Source of the DNA: Polydactylus sextarius
Lineage: Eukaryota > Chordata > Actinopteri > Polynemidae
Assembly: GCA_016801845.1 (NCBI GenBank)
Contig: CM028931.1
Span: forward strand, 23,542,802 to 23,606,801
Direction: 5' to 3'
DNA: 64,000 nt
The notes beneath the pieces were generated by a model, which saw only the letters and a list, made by a program, of their open reading frames with translations, did no database searches and was not told the origin of the DNA. Of this stretch, positions 50,866-62,746 are shown piece after piece. The stretch's first letter is position 1. Each line of letters opens with the position of its first letter. The translations under genes were made by a program, and so were the position numbers.

Positions 50866-51167
50866 CGGTGCAAGGATTTCTGTTATTCATGGCAAAAAAA
50901 TAAAGCGAGATTTCTGTTCAAAAGTCAATAAAAATCTGCCATCTTGAAACACTGATGATGGTGATGATGGTGAGAGAGTCGCCGTGGTCTCCTGCATTAC
51001 TGGCCCAGTTCATTAGTGAGGAAAACGCTCATAATTCATATCCCAGGCGGGTTTTTTCTCTCTCTCTCTCTCCCCCAAAAGAAAACGTAGGTAAGATCCG
51101 ATCGGTAAGAAATCGCAGCGGTGCAAGATCCCACGAGATCCGTCGGTGTTTGTATGTATATATATAA

Positions 51168-51212
<45 letters not shown>

Positions 51213-51425
51213 AGGCTCGCGGGATGAGCCACGGTGACAGCTTCACTTCAGCTATTGTGCGACATGTCTGTGGAGTGAGGAGTCTGCAAAAGTTGCAGTG
51301 GTCAGAGCGCATCGAGTTTGGTGTAAAGTGGGAGAGTCGAGCGACGAGCGAGTCGATGGAGGCAGAGCGGATGTGCATCACTCCGACACATTCAAATAGA
51401 AATGTAAACATTTAACATATACGTG
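50866..51425 (-). promoter_or_regulatory. hipk2: putative hipk2 5' leader
   Basis: This is the minus-strand sequence immediately upstream of the start codon. A TATATAAG match on the minus strand at 51455-51448 could place a start near 51420-51425, giving a leader of roughly 550 nt. The region is richer in CpG than the surrounding intron. It contains an AC/GT run (51183-51210), a CT/GA run (51056-51073) and several upstream ATGs, the nearest at 50890. The TATA match lies at the edge of an AT-rich segment and may be chance. The true transcription start and any additional non-coding exon cannot be determined here. Confidence 0.3.
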
Positions 51426-51439
51426 GATTCACCTGCAGC

Positions 51440-51859
51440 TACACTCTCTTATATAATATGTTAATATTATATAAAAAGTGTAAATATAAATATCTTAAAT
51501 GTTTTTTTTTAACATTTTTAAATGTTATTAAGTATTTTTAGTTTTAAATATATATATATACACATACATACTATATCCATATAGTATAGTTGAGTTTATG
51601 TTTATATATATATATATATGTATATATATATTCAAATATATGTACTAGTTGTGTATGTATGCATTAGACTTATATGTGAAGTAATTGTAATAAAGATTTT
51701 TTAAGATTTATATACACGCACAGTACGTATATGTATATGTGTGTGTACATATATGTATGTATACAAATATATTTACACATATATGTATGTGTGTATATGT
51801 ATATGATTATTTTTACATTTTTAATCATATATAGTTATATGTATATATGTGTATATATA

Positions 51860-51912
<53 letters not shown>

Positions 51913-52090
51913 ATCAGCTTTATTGGCCAAATGTATATGTATATACCTATTCATATACATATATGTATTTGAAGGTTATATATAATACTATATAAATGTT
52001 TAATTAAATATATAGAAGAATATAGAAGTATATAAGTCATATAAATGTATTAGGGCAACATTGAAAACAGACTAATCTCAACTGGAATTG

Positions 52091-52134
<44 letters not shown>

Positions 52135-52160
52135 CTTATTAATTTATTTAGTTATGATTG
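51440..52160. repeat. AT/GT-rich microsatellite tract upstream of hipk2
   Basis: A mixture of TATATG, TATGTGTG and (AT)n runs, e.g. 51,875-51,908 and 52,098-52,129. The potential TATA box at 51,448-51,455 lies at its hipk2-proximal edge. Confidence 0.8.
51908..51945. repeat. short fish repeat fragment
   Basis: TCAGAATCAGCTTTATTGGC followed by CAAATGTA is a string I know as very common in teleost genomes (a repeat terminus). Only ~38 bp is present, embedded in AT/GT microsatellites. Confidence 0.45.
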
Positions 52161-52299
52161 AAAAAATAAATACTGTGAGTTATTATCATCATCAATAATA
52201 ATAGTAATAATCATCGTCACTACTGGAGAAGAATGTGTTAAATGTGTGAAATGTGAGCGAAGTGTAATTAGTTAACGTTCCTCCGCCGTTAAACAGCTG

Positions 52300-52384
52300 T
52301 TGACGTTACTCACAGCTGTGCAAAGTGCACGGCGCGGGTGGATGCGTCCGCGCGCGTTTGCTCATGTCTGTCTGCAGCCGCGCG

Positions 52385-52400
<16 letters not shown>
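52300..52400. promoter_or_regulatory. CpG-dense patch upstream of hipk2
   Basis: About 100 bp with dense CpG (GGCGCGGG, TCCGCGCGCG, CCGCGCGC) abuts a long CT/GT repeat, 1.4 kb upstream of the hipk2 start codon. CpG clusters of this kind often mark vertebrate promoters, so it is an alternative or upstream promoter candidate for hipk2. It is short, and the assignment rests only on composition and position. Confidence 0.25.

Positions 52401-52467
<67 letters not shown>
52385..52467. repeat. compound (CT)n(GT)n microsatellite
   Basis: About 45 bp of CT followed directly by about 37 bp of GT, next to a CpG-dense patch. Homopurine/homopyrimidine and alternating purine-pyrimidine tracts of this type can adopt H-DNA and Z-DNA. 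Confidence 0.95.
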
Positions 52468-53137
52468 CTATGACGACACGAGATTTTCTCACACACACAC
52501 ACACAGTGAACTGGAGCGGAATCTGATTACATAGGCTCACACAAATGTGAGTAATGTGTCATTTAGCAGCGACAAACACGTGTGTTTAACACACAGCACT
52601 GCCTTACTTTGAGTACACCGACCTCAGCTATAGAAATCAACATAAAGCACTTTCTAAACCACGTGTCTGTATTTCTATACAAAGCGCAGCAGATAATGTT
52701 TTAAACCAAACAGCCTTTGACGCAGTTACGTAATAACTCATTGGGGTTTTAACCCTAGAACACCAAACTCAATGTTAGAGTCAAATGGACCGAAGAAAAA
52801 GTTCCCAGCTTCACCGCTGGTAGTTTTATTTTTTAGGGATTTTTCGTTAAAAGTTTTTAATTTTTAACTAATTTAGAGCTTTTTTTTAAAGGGTTACCCT
52901 ATGAAACTTTTTTAGATGTATTTTTTTTTATTATTATTTAGATGTTGTATAGCTGGAAATAAAAGAAGAGTCCTTCAGTTTGCCAAATATTGTTCTACTT
53001 TAATATATTTTAATGAGAAGTATTTTTTCCCCATGTATATTATATAAGGTATATCAGGTATGATATACCAGACGTTAGATGTTACGATACGATACATTGA
53101 GATATAATGAGGTATGATTTGTTGCTATGCAATACTT

Positions 53138-53462
53138 TATGTTACGTTACGTTACATTACGTGACGTTACGTTACGCTACGCTACGTTACATTACGTTAT
53201 ATTATGTTACGTTATGTTATGTTACGTTACGTTACGTTACGCCACGCCACGCCACGCCACGTTACGCCACGCCACGCCACGTTACGCCACGCCACGTTAT
53301 GCCACGCGTTACATTACGCTATGTTATGCTACGTTACGTTACGTTACGTTACGCTATATTACGTTATGTTACGTTATGTTATGTTATATTATGTTATGTT
53401 ATATTATGTTACGTTATATTATGTTATATTATCTTATGTTATGTTACTTTATGTTATATAAT
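53138..53462 (+). repeat. pentanucleotide array (GTTAC/GTTAT/GCCAC)
   Basis: An unbroken 5-bp register over more than 300 bp: first GTTAC, then a block of GCCAC, then GTTAC again, then GTTAT. The middle block is G/C-rich and the flanks increasingly A/T-rich, as though one pentamer mutated and was homogenised in blocks. ORFs over it are artefacts. Confidence 0.9.
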
Positions 53463-53610
53463 GATATGATACGATGTGTTGCAATGCAATACATTATGTT
53501 AAATTGCGATACAATACAATACCACTTTATTGTCAGTTCAGGCTAAAACTCTTTTTGCATCCCTGGGTAGCTCATTTAAGAACAAATAAACAGCCATAAA
53601 TGATACAAAC

Positions 53611-54165
53611 TAATATCGAGTTTGACTGTCAAATAGCAAACAATGAAAGTAAATGGGGCAGCCAGCCAAACATATCTAAACTGTCATTTTTTAACTACTA
53701 ATAAAGCTTAAAATATCACTTCACTTTAGCATTAGCATGAATAGGGTCCCTACACATAAACTAAAATACTGATAACTTAGTAGGTGTAGCAACTGTACAG
53801 TTAATAATGAAAGTAAATGGGGCAGCCAGCCAAATGTATCTATATTTCCATTTTTAACCACTAATAAAGCTCAAAATATCACTTCACTTCAGCAGTAGCA
53901 TGGATAGAGTCAGTACACATAAAATGAAGTATTGATAACTTAGTAAGTGAACCGGGAGTTTATTAAAAAGACTGTTTTACAAGACTTACCCAACATCTTG
54001 TTTTCATAACAACTGGAATTGAAAGGTGCTCCAGATCAGCAGATTCATCATTTTTCCTCAACAACCAGCAGATGCGTCCCTGAAGAGAGAGAAAAATGGC
54101 GAATCTGCTGACGTGGAACAACATGAAAGATGTTCCAGATCAGCAGATTCATCATTTTCTATGGA
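53611..54165. mobile_element. palindromic MITE-like element (copy 3, left-arm type)
   Basis: It starts TAATATCGAGTTTGACTGTC and has two direct AATGGGGCAGCCAGCC blocks, then the GATCAGCAGATTCATCATTT hairpin region (~54030-54160). It lacks the inverted right arm of the longer copies, so it is truncated or a solo half. Confidence 0.6.
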
Positions 54166-55344
54166 AAAAACAAAACAAAACAAAAAAAAAACTAGCGTTG
54201 TTTACTCGTACTACTTCCTCAACTAAAACCACTAGAATGTTTCTAAAGGGACCCACTGCGCTGCGGTAAGTGGTTCAATATAACAACTAACTTCTGTGGG
54301 AGCCGACTCAATATTGAGATTGTAGTAAAATAGTACAATATATGGCACGAGAGGCACTGCGGTTAGAGTCCTTCCCATAGGTTTAGCTCTTTAATTATTT
54401 ACCGTTATCTCGGGGCGTATGACTTTCTGTTCTTTTATTTGTTTGTGAGCAGCAAAATACAGCCAATCAGTAGTTTTTTTGTTTTTGTTTTTTTCTACTT
54501 GTAGTAGCGTCAAGGCTTAACAGGTTTGTGGGCTAACTGCTGATAATGCTAATGTTTCTTAATTGCTGGCTTTACAGCAGGGAATGGAGAAGCTGCTAGC
54601 TGTTAAGGACATAAGGGAGTTTGTGTGTACGGTGCTAGGGGTAATTATAGACGCCCCATAAGGACAAACAGGAAGTTTAAAATACCCAAACTTTAGAAAA
54701 GAATTCAAAGAATCCACCTGCTTCTTGTATATTCGATGAAAAACGTCAGATTTATTTGTGTATTCGGTGACACAGTTTGAGAAAAAAGTATTTTACGCCA
54801 AACGGACCGCAAGTATCTCAATGACGGGGAAAAAAGAAAAGTTGTAACTATGATTTGTTACTGTTACTGAAAGGATTTGTAACCAAAACTACAAATCACA
54901 ACCTGACTCAGCTTCCACTTTGCGGTTCGCGTCGTCGTCTCGCTTTGACCCGTCAGTTTTCACGACGTCTCAACTGAAAACTAGAAAACGTTTTGCTTTA
55001 GTGGTCTCTAATCGAAGGTTTTCTTGTGTTTCCTGTTTATAAAATGGTGGTGTTGCTAATGTGCAACGCTACAAGTTCCTCAAGGCCACAAAGGTCACCC
55101 ACAGACTTCCTAATCTTCTGAAGATCTCCTGCAACACGGTAGTTCTTGGAAACTTTTTTATTGTTATTATTATTCCCGAAAATAAGGTGACGAAACTTTT
55201 TTTTTTTTTTTTTTTTTTTCCGCACTAAAGCAACAAAACAACCGCCGCACGTTGGTTCCCGCGTGATAATTTGGAAATTTTTCGAGAAAGTTTCAAATGT
55301 TTGAGACAAAAATGTCCCCGGGAGCATTGAACAACACTCTAAGG

Positions 55345-56225
55345 GCCAGTCCCATTTCTGTTATTTACCCCTACCCCTTCACTTACCCCAAGCCTCTTAC
55401 CCAAGTAAGTGAAGGGGTAGAGGTAATTGAAGGGGTAGGGGGGTAAGTGAAGGGGTAGGGGTAATTGAAGGGGTAGGGGGTGTTTAAGGGGTAGGGGTAG
55501 CGAAGAGGTAGGGGTAATTGAAGGGGTAGGGGGGTAAGCGAAGGGGTAGGGGTAAGCGAAGGGGTAGGGGGGCAAGCGAAGGGGTAGGGGTAATTGAAGG
55601 GGTAAGGGGGTAAGCGAAGGGGTAGGGGTAAGTGAAGGGGTAGGGGTAAGTGAAGGGGTAGGGGTAACTGAAGGTGGTAGGGGTAACTGAAGGGGGTCGA
55701 GGTAATTGAAGGGTTAGGGCTAACTGAAGGGGGTCAGGGTAATTGAAGGGTTAGGGCTAACTGAAGGGGGTCAGGGTAATTGAAGGTGTAGAGCTAACTG
55801 AAGGGGGTAGGGGTAATTGAAGGGTTAGGGCTAACTTAAGGGGGTCGAGGTAATTGAAGGGTTAGGGCTAACTGAAGGGGGTCAGGGTAATTGAAGGTGT
55901 AGAGCTAACTGAAGGGGGTAGGGGTAATTGAAGGTGTAGAGCTAAGTGAAGGGGGTAGGGGTAATTGAAGGGTTAGGGCTAACTTTAGGGGGTCGGGGTA
56001 ATTGAAGGTGTAGAGCTAACTGAAGGGGGTAGGGGTAATTGAAGGGTTAGGGCTAACTGAAGGGGGTCGGGGTAATTGAAGGTGTAGAGCTAACTGAAGG
56101 GGGTAGGGGTAATTGAAGGTGTAGGGGTAACTGAAGGTAGTAGGGGTAAGTGAAGGGGTAGCAGTAAGTGAAGGAGTAGGGGCAACTGATGGGGTAGGGG
56201 TAACTGAAGGTGGTAGTGGTATAAA
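55345..56225 (+). repeat. G-rich telomere-like 18-bp minisatellite
   Basis: Units near GAAGGGGTAGGGGTAAGT (18 bp), grading into GAAGGGGGTAGGGGTAATT and GAAGGGTTAGGGCTAACT pairs (~37 bp). The array begins beside AAGGGCCAGTCCCATTTC, a Harbinger-like terminal repeat, after one unit in the opposite orientation (ACCCCTACCCCTTCACTT). Frequent runs of four G suggest G-quadruplex potential on the plus strand. Confidence 0.85.
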
Positions 56226-57000
56226 AATTTAAAAAAAAACTGAAAAGTTATTGGCAACTATGATTTGTTTTACATTTGTGTCATGTGACACCATTTATCT
56301 ATATTATGTGAAGGAGTTGAAACTATAAACATTATGTCATTAAAGACTGATGTAATCACAGACTCACGATGACACAACAACCAACGTAACCACCAACATT
56401 TACCATAGAAAACCAGTTAAACATACACACGACATATAGAAGAAACACTCATCTGCTCGTATTTAACCGAGTTACAAAGGTGATCCTGTAAATACATCCT
56501 CCATCTTTTATTGTGTTTGCCGGAATCCAAACATTTCCCTTCTTTTCCCTTCTTTTTTTTTTTTTTTTTTTCGCCGACCTCTAACCTCTTGTATCGCACC
56601 AAAATAGCCCAGTGTGCTGAATCAGGCCCCATAACTGCTATAACTCCACTGTTTAGTCCCGAAGGGCCAATTATTACTTCACACGTATTAGAAGAATCAG
56701 GGTTTTTGGTTCATTGACATGAGTGACATCATGGTGGATTTTAAAACGGACGTTTCCATGGGAAAATCACTTTTACCCAAACGATAATAAAAAAATAATA
56801 ATAATAAAATAAAAAAAAAAAAAATAAGCCATGACTGATTAAAAAAAGCTTTGTGGATGTTTGTTGTGGTGACGCGACCGATCTGTTGTCATCCGTCACT
56901 TTCTGACCACGAAGAAGATTGAAATGTAGTTCTGATGATTTTTAAGACATTTTTAGTCTTTGTGATGTTAAACTGAGGAAATGAAAACTGTAGAGTAAAA

Positions 57001-58030
57001 GTACACGTACTAGAGTAGAAGTACACGTACTAAAGTAGAAGTACAGACACTAGAGTAGAAGTACATGTACTAGAGTAGAAGTACACGTACTAAAGTAGAA
57101 GTACAGACACTAGAGTAGAAGTACACGTACTAAAGTAGAAGTACAGACACTAGAGTAGAAGTACATGTACTAGAGTAGAAGTACACATACTAAAGTAGAA
57201 GTACACGTACTAGAGTAGAAGTACACGTACTAAAGTAGAAGTACAGACACTAGAGTAGAAGTACACGTACTAAAGTAGAAGTACATGTACTAAAGTAGAA
57301 GTACAGACACTAGAGTAGAAGTACACGTACTAAAGTAGAAGTACAGACACTAGAGTAGAAGTACACATACTAGAGTAGAAGTACACGTACTAAAGTAGAA
57401 GTACACGTACTAAAGTAGAAGTACAGACACTAGAGTAGAAGTAAACATACTAGAGTAGAAGTACACGTACTAAAGTAGAAGTACAGACACTAGAGTAGAA
57501 GTACACGTACTAAAGTAGAAGTACAGACACTAGAGAAGAAGTACACGTACTAGAGTAGAGGTAAATGTACTAAAGTAGAAGTACAAGTACTAGAGTAGAA
57601 GTACACGTACTAAAGTAGAAGTACAGACACTAGAGTAGAATTACACGTACTAAAGTAGAAGTACAGATACTACAGTAGAAGTACACATACTAAAGTAGAA
57701 GTACACGTACTAAAGTAGAAGTACAGACACTAGAGTAGAAGTACATGTACTAGAGTAGAAGTACACGTACTAAAGTAGAAGTACAGACACTAGAGTAGAA
57801 GTACACGTACTAGAGTAGAAGTACATGTACTAGAGTAGAAGTACAAGTACTAGAGTAGAAGTACAGATACTAGAATAGAAGTACACATACTAGAGTAGAA
57901 GTACAAGTACTAGAGTAGAAGTACAGATACTAGAGTAGAAGTACACATCCTAGAATAGAAGAACAGATACTAAAGTAGAAGTACACATACTAGTGTAGAA
58001 GTACACATACTAGAGTAGTAGTACACATCT
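57001..58030 (-). repeat. 20-bp satellite array, second locus (inverted)
   Basis: About 51 units of GTACACGTACTAAAGTAGAA with variants CAGACACTAGAG and CATGTACTAGAG, in exact 20-bp register over 1 kb. In places two variants alternate as a 40-bp higher-order unit (CACGTACTAAAG / CAGACACTAGAG). It is the reverse complement of the arrays at 8.4 and 58.7 kb. Confidence 0.92.
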
Positions 58031-58679
58031 TTTACTCTAGTACCTGTACTTGAGAAGTCTCAGTCCAGAGACAAACAGAATCACTCCCAGTCTTTTCATC
58101 TTTCACTCCTTCAGCAGCAAAACAAACTAAAAGGTCGCGTCCTTGAAACGCGGCCGCGTCGGATGGTTTCTCGTCTTTACTCAAAACGGTGAACAGAACA
58201 GAACAAGTGTGTCAGTGCCCGGTGAAGTAAAACAAAAAAAAAAAAAAAAAAATGTAAGTTTCAATTCTTCCATTTCCTTGACATGAACGCTCTCTCACGG
58301 TCTTTCATGCCAAAGTACGTTAATGATCGTTATCTGGGAATGGTTTAAAAAATGCTGCGGCTAATCCACTTTAACACACACACAAGAAAAAGAAAAAAAA
58401 ACAAAAAAAAAAAACACAGAGGTTGGGGGTGTTTTTTTAGCAGTGAGGAGAAAACATTTCCTCCCCCTTTGGGCATGGGTTCAGCAGTCCACAGTATGGC
58501 AGGCGGACTGGGTTTCACACTCCTCTGCTGAGGGGATTTGAACCTCTGTTGAACTCGTGTGTGGTAAAAACAGAGCGACGACTGAACGACTGACTGACCC
58601 CGACCAGGGTCAGCTGGTGGCTGCCACTTTAATATGATGTCATGTTGAAGTGACACCTGCTGGAGACTCAAGTACACTA

Positions 58680-59350
58680 AGTACTTCTACTGTAGTATGT
58701 GTATTTCTACTCTAGTACGTGTACTTCTACTCTAGTACCTGTACTTCTACTCTATTACCTGTACTTCTACTCTAGTCCATGTACTTCTACTGCAGTATCT
58801 GTACTTCTACTCTAGTACATGTACTTCTACTCTAGTACATGTACTTTTACTCTAGTACCTGTACTTCTACTCTAGTACCTGTACTTCTACTCTAGTACAT
58901 GTACTTCTACTGTAGTATCTGTACTTCTACTCTAGTACATGTACTTCTACTCTAGTACATGTACTTCTACTCTAGTACCTGTACTTCTTCTCGAGTACAT
59001 GTACATCTACTCTAGTATCTGTACTTGTACTCTAGTACCTGTACTTCTACTCTAGTACCTGTACTTCTACTCTAGTACATGTACTTCTACTGTAGTATCT
59101 GTACTTCTACTCTAGTACATGTACTTCTACTCTAGTACATGTACTTCTACTCTAGTACCTGTACTTCTTCTCGAGTACATGTACATCTACTCTAGTACAT
59201 GTACTTCTACTCTAGTACCTGTACTTCTACTCTAGTATATGTACTTCTACTTTAGAATATGTACTTCTATTCTATTTCCAGTATTTCTACTCTATTACAT
59301 GTACTTCTACTTCTACTGTAGTACAAGTACTTCTACTGTAGTATCTGTTG
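58680..59350 (+). repeat. 20-bp satellite array, third locus
   Basis: About 33 units with consensus GTACTTCTACTCTAGTACCT, breaking down after 59,250. A 180-bp segment (nine units) recurs, with a marker variant ACTTCTTCTCGAGTACATGT at 58,983 and 59,163, showing a higher-order duplication inside the array. It lies 650 bp from the opposite-orientation array. Confidence 0.92.
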
Positions 59351-59754
59351 ATATTACAGATTGTGTGTTAGTCTTTATTTTCTACCTGGGACGTTTATCA
59401 CCACTGCCAGAAACCAGTGAGCCACTTTGCTCCAGATAACATCATATATACACGACTACAGCTACGTATCCTGTTTAACTGACTGACATTTGAGGCATTT
59501 GTTGGTCTGAAAATAGTAAACACCTCGGGGCAGTTGTATAGTTTTGGCCGACGTGCCGTGTGTGTGTCTTCCCACACTGACTCCTTATAATAAGGGAACT
59601 GATAACGTGATGAATGTTGTCTGAAATATAATACCACTGTACCCCCCCACCGCCGCACACCCCTCCACTTCTGTTCTGTTTTCTCCTATAAAACGCCCTA
59701 ATGCTAGCTAACACAATGATAGAGAGTCCTAACAGTTCTGCTATCCCACGTGGC

Positions 59755-60560
59755 AAATGCCTCAGGCAAGTCGTCGCTAGTTGCCACGTTAAAGACGACG
59801 CCACGAGTCTCCACGGCGACCGGATGACGCCAAGCAAACAAAGATGGCGTCTGCAGACTCGTTAAAAACTGACGAGATGCACGTTTACGTCGATGTGAAG
59901 AGTCGCGATATCAGATGAATGGAAAACGTTAGCAAAGTGGCGACTAGCGATCAATAAGCTAGCGTTAACAGATGTTACGGATTAGCGGTTAGCGATAAGT
60001 TATCTTAATGAGTTAAATGTATTGATTTGTTTATTGACGGCCACGAGTCTCCACGACGACCGAGTTACGACAAACAAACAAAGATGGCGTCTACAGATTC
60101 ATTTGTGCCGATCAACAACACATTTGTTTACATTAATTTGAAGAGTCCTGTTATATATGTGTAAAACGTTAGCAAAGCGACAACTAGCGATTGCCAAGCT
60201 AACGTTACTGATTAGCGGTTAGCGATAAGTTAGCTCAATAAGTTAGATGCATTGATTTGTTTATTTAGGGGCCAATTGCATTTGTGTTTTTTTTTTTTTT
60301 TTTTGAAGTCATCGCTAATTGCTACATAAAGACGATGCCACAAATCTCCATGACAACCGAACGACGACAAACAAACAAAGATGGCGTCTACGGACTCATT
60401 TATGCTAATGGAGTTGATGGCGATTGATTAAACACTGATGTTAGCAAAGTGACAACTAGCGTTCGTTAATGTTATCTAGCTAACGTTAACGGACGTTACT
60501 GACTAGCAGTTAGCGATATGTTAGCGTAATAAGTTGAATGTATTGACAAGTTTATTTATT
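59755..60560. mobile_element. Harbinger-like MITE interior, three tandem copies
   Basis: The module AAACAAAGATGGCGTCT...GTTAGCAAAG...GTTAGCGATAAGTTA is repeated about three times (~59,760, 60,050 and 60,305). GGGGCCAATTGCATTT at 60,268 is a degraded terminal repeat between the second and third copies. This suggests repeated insertion or unequal exchange within the family. Confidence 0.5.
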
Positions 60561-61774
60561 AATCAACCTCTTCTTCCCTGAAGGTATTCCTTCCTCTCGG
60601 GCTCCTTTTTGAAAATAACATGTCTATAATTAATTGAGTGTTTACTGCAAATACAAACTCTTACGTAAAAAATTTTGGTGTCGAAATAAAGCTAACACTT
60701 GTGAGACTTCATCAGAGGTGGAACCATCACAGTAAATGCTATTGTGTTAAAGTAATTGAGGATGGAACAGTGAAAAAAAAAATGCAGATGGCATCACGTA
60801 GATTAGCCTACGCTAGCCTACACGTATTAGTTTTCAGAAAATTAGCTCTTTTGCTAACTGCTTATATATTAGGGTTATCATTTTCTATTAGCCATAGCTG
60901 CTTGCTGGTATCTGATCGTCATCTTGGCTAGGCTAGCTGACGCAATGCTAACTCAGAAGACCTCTCATAAAGAGAGTTTGCATCGCGTTGAATTAGCATC
61001 GCTGAAGATAGCACAGTGTAGGTTAGCCTACGCTAGCCTACACACATTAGGTTTAAGACACTAATATTTGTGTTATCTGGTTACAGGCGGAAAGGACCGA
61101 TAGCGTTAGCTTCCTAGCTTATATGTTAGCATTATAATTTTCCATTAGCTGCTAGCTGCTACCTGAATGATGTTTACTAGGCTAGGCTAGCTGACGTGAT
61201 GCTAACTCAGAGGAGGATTTCACGAGGTCTCGTAAAGCCCTTTTGGTTTTGAAATAAAGCTAACACTTGTGAGACTTCATCAGAGTTTTTTTTTTCCCGT
61301 TCCTGTTTTCCAGAGGGCAGATAGGATGCTCTTCCCGCTGGGAAACAAGCAGCTGGATGCATCGGCGGCGCAACTGCCGAGTCCTCGGCGGCGATAAAAC
61401 GCTCAATGTCCTGTCCAGATTGTTCAGGAATGTTGGAGAAGAGCTTGGCGATCCATATGTTCTTTTCCACACAACACAGCTAGCTATCTGGACTCCTCAG
61501 ATCACATCCAAACCAATGTGTTTCATTAGAGCTGGCTGTACACGATGCCTGTGGGGGATTAAAGTCTATAAATCATGGCTGAGTTGCTTATTGAAATCAG
61601 CAGCAGGCTGGCGCAGCGATTTTCATTCTTATTCTTGTTCATTTTTAATGCCTTGCCTTGTACATACACAGTATTAGCGCTTTATTATGAAAAAACAGAT
61701 ATTGCTAACCCTGTTTAGCTAGCACAAAATAAAGGGGGCGCTCCAAATTTAAAGTGAAGGTTCAGAGTAATTTG

Positions 61775-62746
61775 AACCCAGGGTCTATTTCGCCACAAAT
61801 ATACGTCGAACACCCCCCCCTAAGAGATATTTTAAATCGCTCTAAGTAATGTAGAGTTTGACCGTCTTTTGCTTTCACAGCCAAATAGCTAACAATGGAA
61901 GTAAATGGGGCAGCCAGCCAAACTTATCTAAACTGTCATTTTTTTAAACCACAAATAAAGCTCAAAATATTATTTCACTTCTGCAGTAGCATGAATAGGG
62001 CCCCTACACATAAACTGAAGTACTGATAACTTAATAAGAGTATTGTTAACAATGTAAGTAAATGGGGCAGCCAGCCAAATGTATCTATACTGTCATTTTT
62101 AAACCACTAATAAAGCTCAAAATATCACTTCACTTCAATGAATATTCCGATGTACTGAGAACTCGGTAGTTTATTTCAAAAATAGGTTTACCGGACTTAC
62201 ACAACTTCTTTTTTCATAACGACTGGTGATGAAGGACGTTCCAGATCAGCAGATTCATCATTTTCTATGAGGAGTGAGGTGAAAAATGATGAATCTGCTG
62301 ATCTGGAATGTCCTTTTTTTTTTTTTTTTTTTAATAACCTCTCAGTTCGCTTAGTAAGTTACTACTACCCTATTCATGCTACTGCTGAAGTAAAATGACA
62401 TTTTGAGCTTTATTAGTGGTTAAAAAATGACAATTTAGATACATTTGGCTGGCTGCCCCATTTACTTTCATTGTTAATGGTACAGTTACTACACTTACTA
62501 AGTTATCAGTATTTCAGTTTATGTGTAGGGACCCTATTCATGCTACTGCTGAAGTGAAGTGATATTTTGAGCTTTATTAGCATTTAAAAAATGACGATTT
62601 AGATACATTTGGCTGGCTGCCCCATTTACTTTCATTGTTAACTATTTAGTTGTGTAAACAAAAGACTCGATATTAATTGAGTCGATATAAAATATGTCTT
62701 GAGGAGGTGTTTTGACTCATATTGGTGGTAAAACAGACCCTGGGTT
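61775..62746. mobile_element. palindromic MITE-like element (copy 4, both ends present)
   Basis: The termini are AACCCAGGGTCTATTTCGCC at 61775 and, inverted, AGACCCTGGGTT ending at 62746. Between them are mirrored arms with GGGGCAGCCAGCC on the left and GGCTGGCTGCCCC on the right, and a central hairpin at 62232-62315 of about 33 paired bases with few mismatches. At 972 bp it is the cleanest copy for defining the element. I could not identify a convincing target-site duplication. Confidence 0.65.

Noticed and set aside
53107..53546. Overlapping long plus-strand frames (85-139 codons) rich in Tyr, Val, Leu and Thr
   Set aside because: They are translations of the pentanucleotide array in different frames. 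All frames stay open because the unit lacks stops.
57001..58030. Regularly spaced 20-bp repeats resembling a CRISPR array at first sight
   Set aside because: Units are head-to-tail without unique spacers, and the genome is eukaryotic. It is a satellite.
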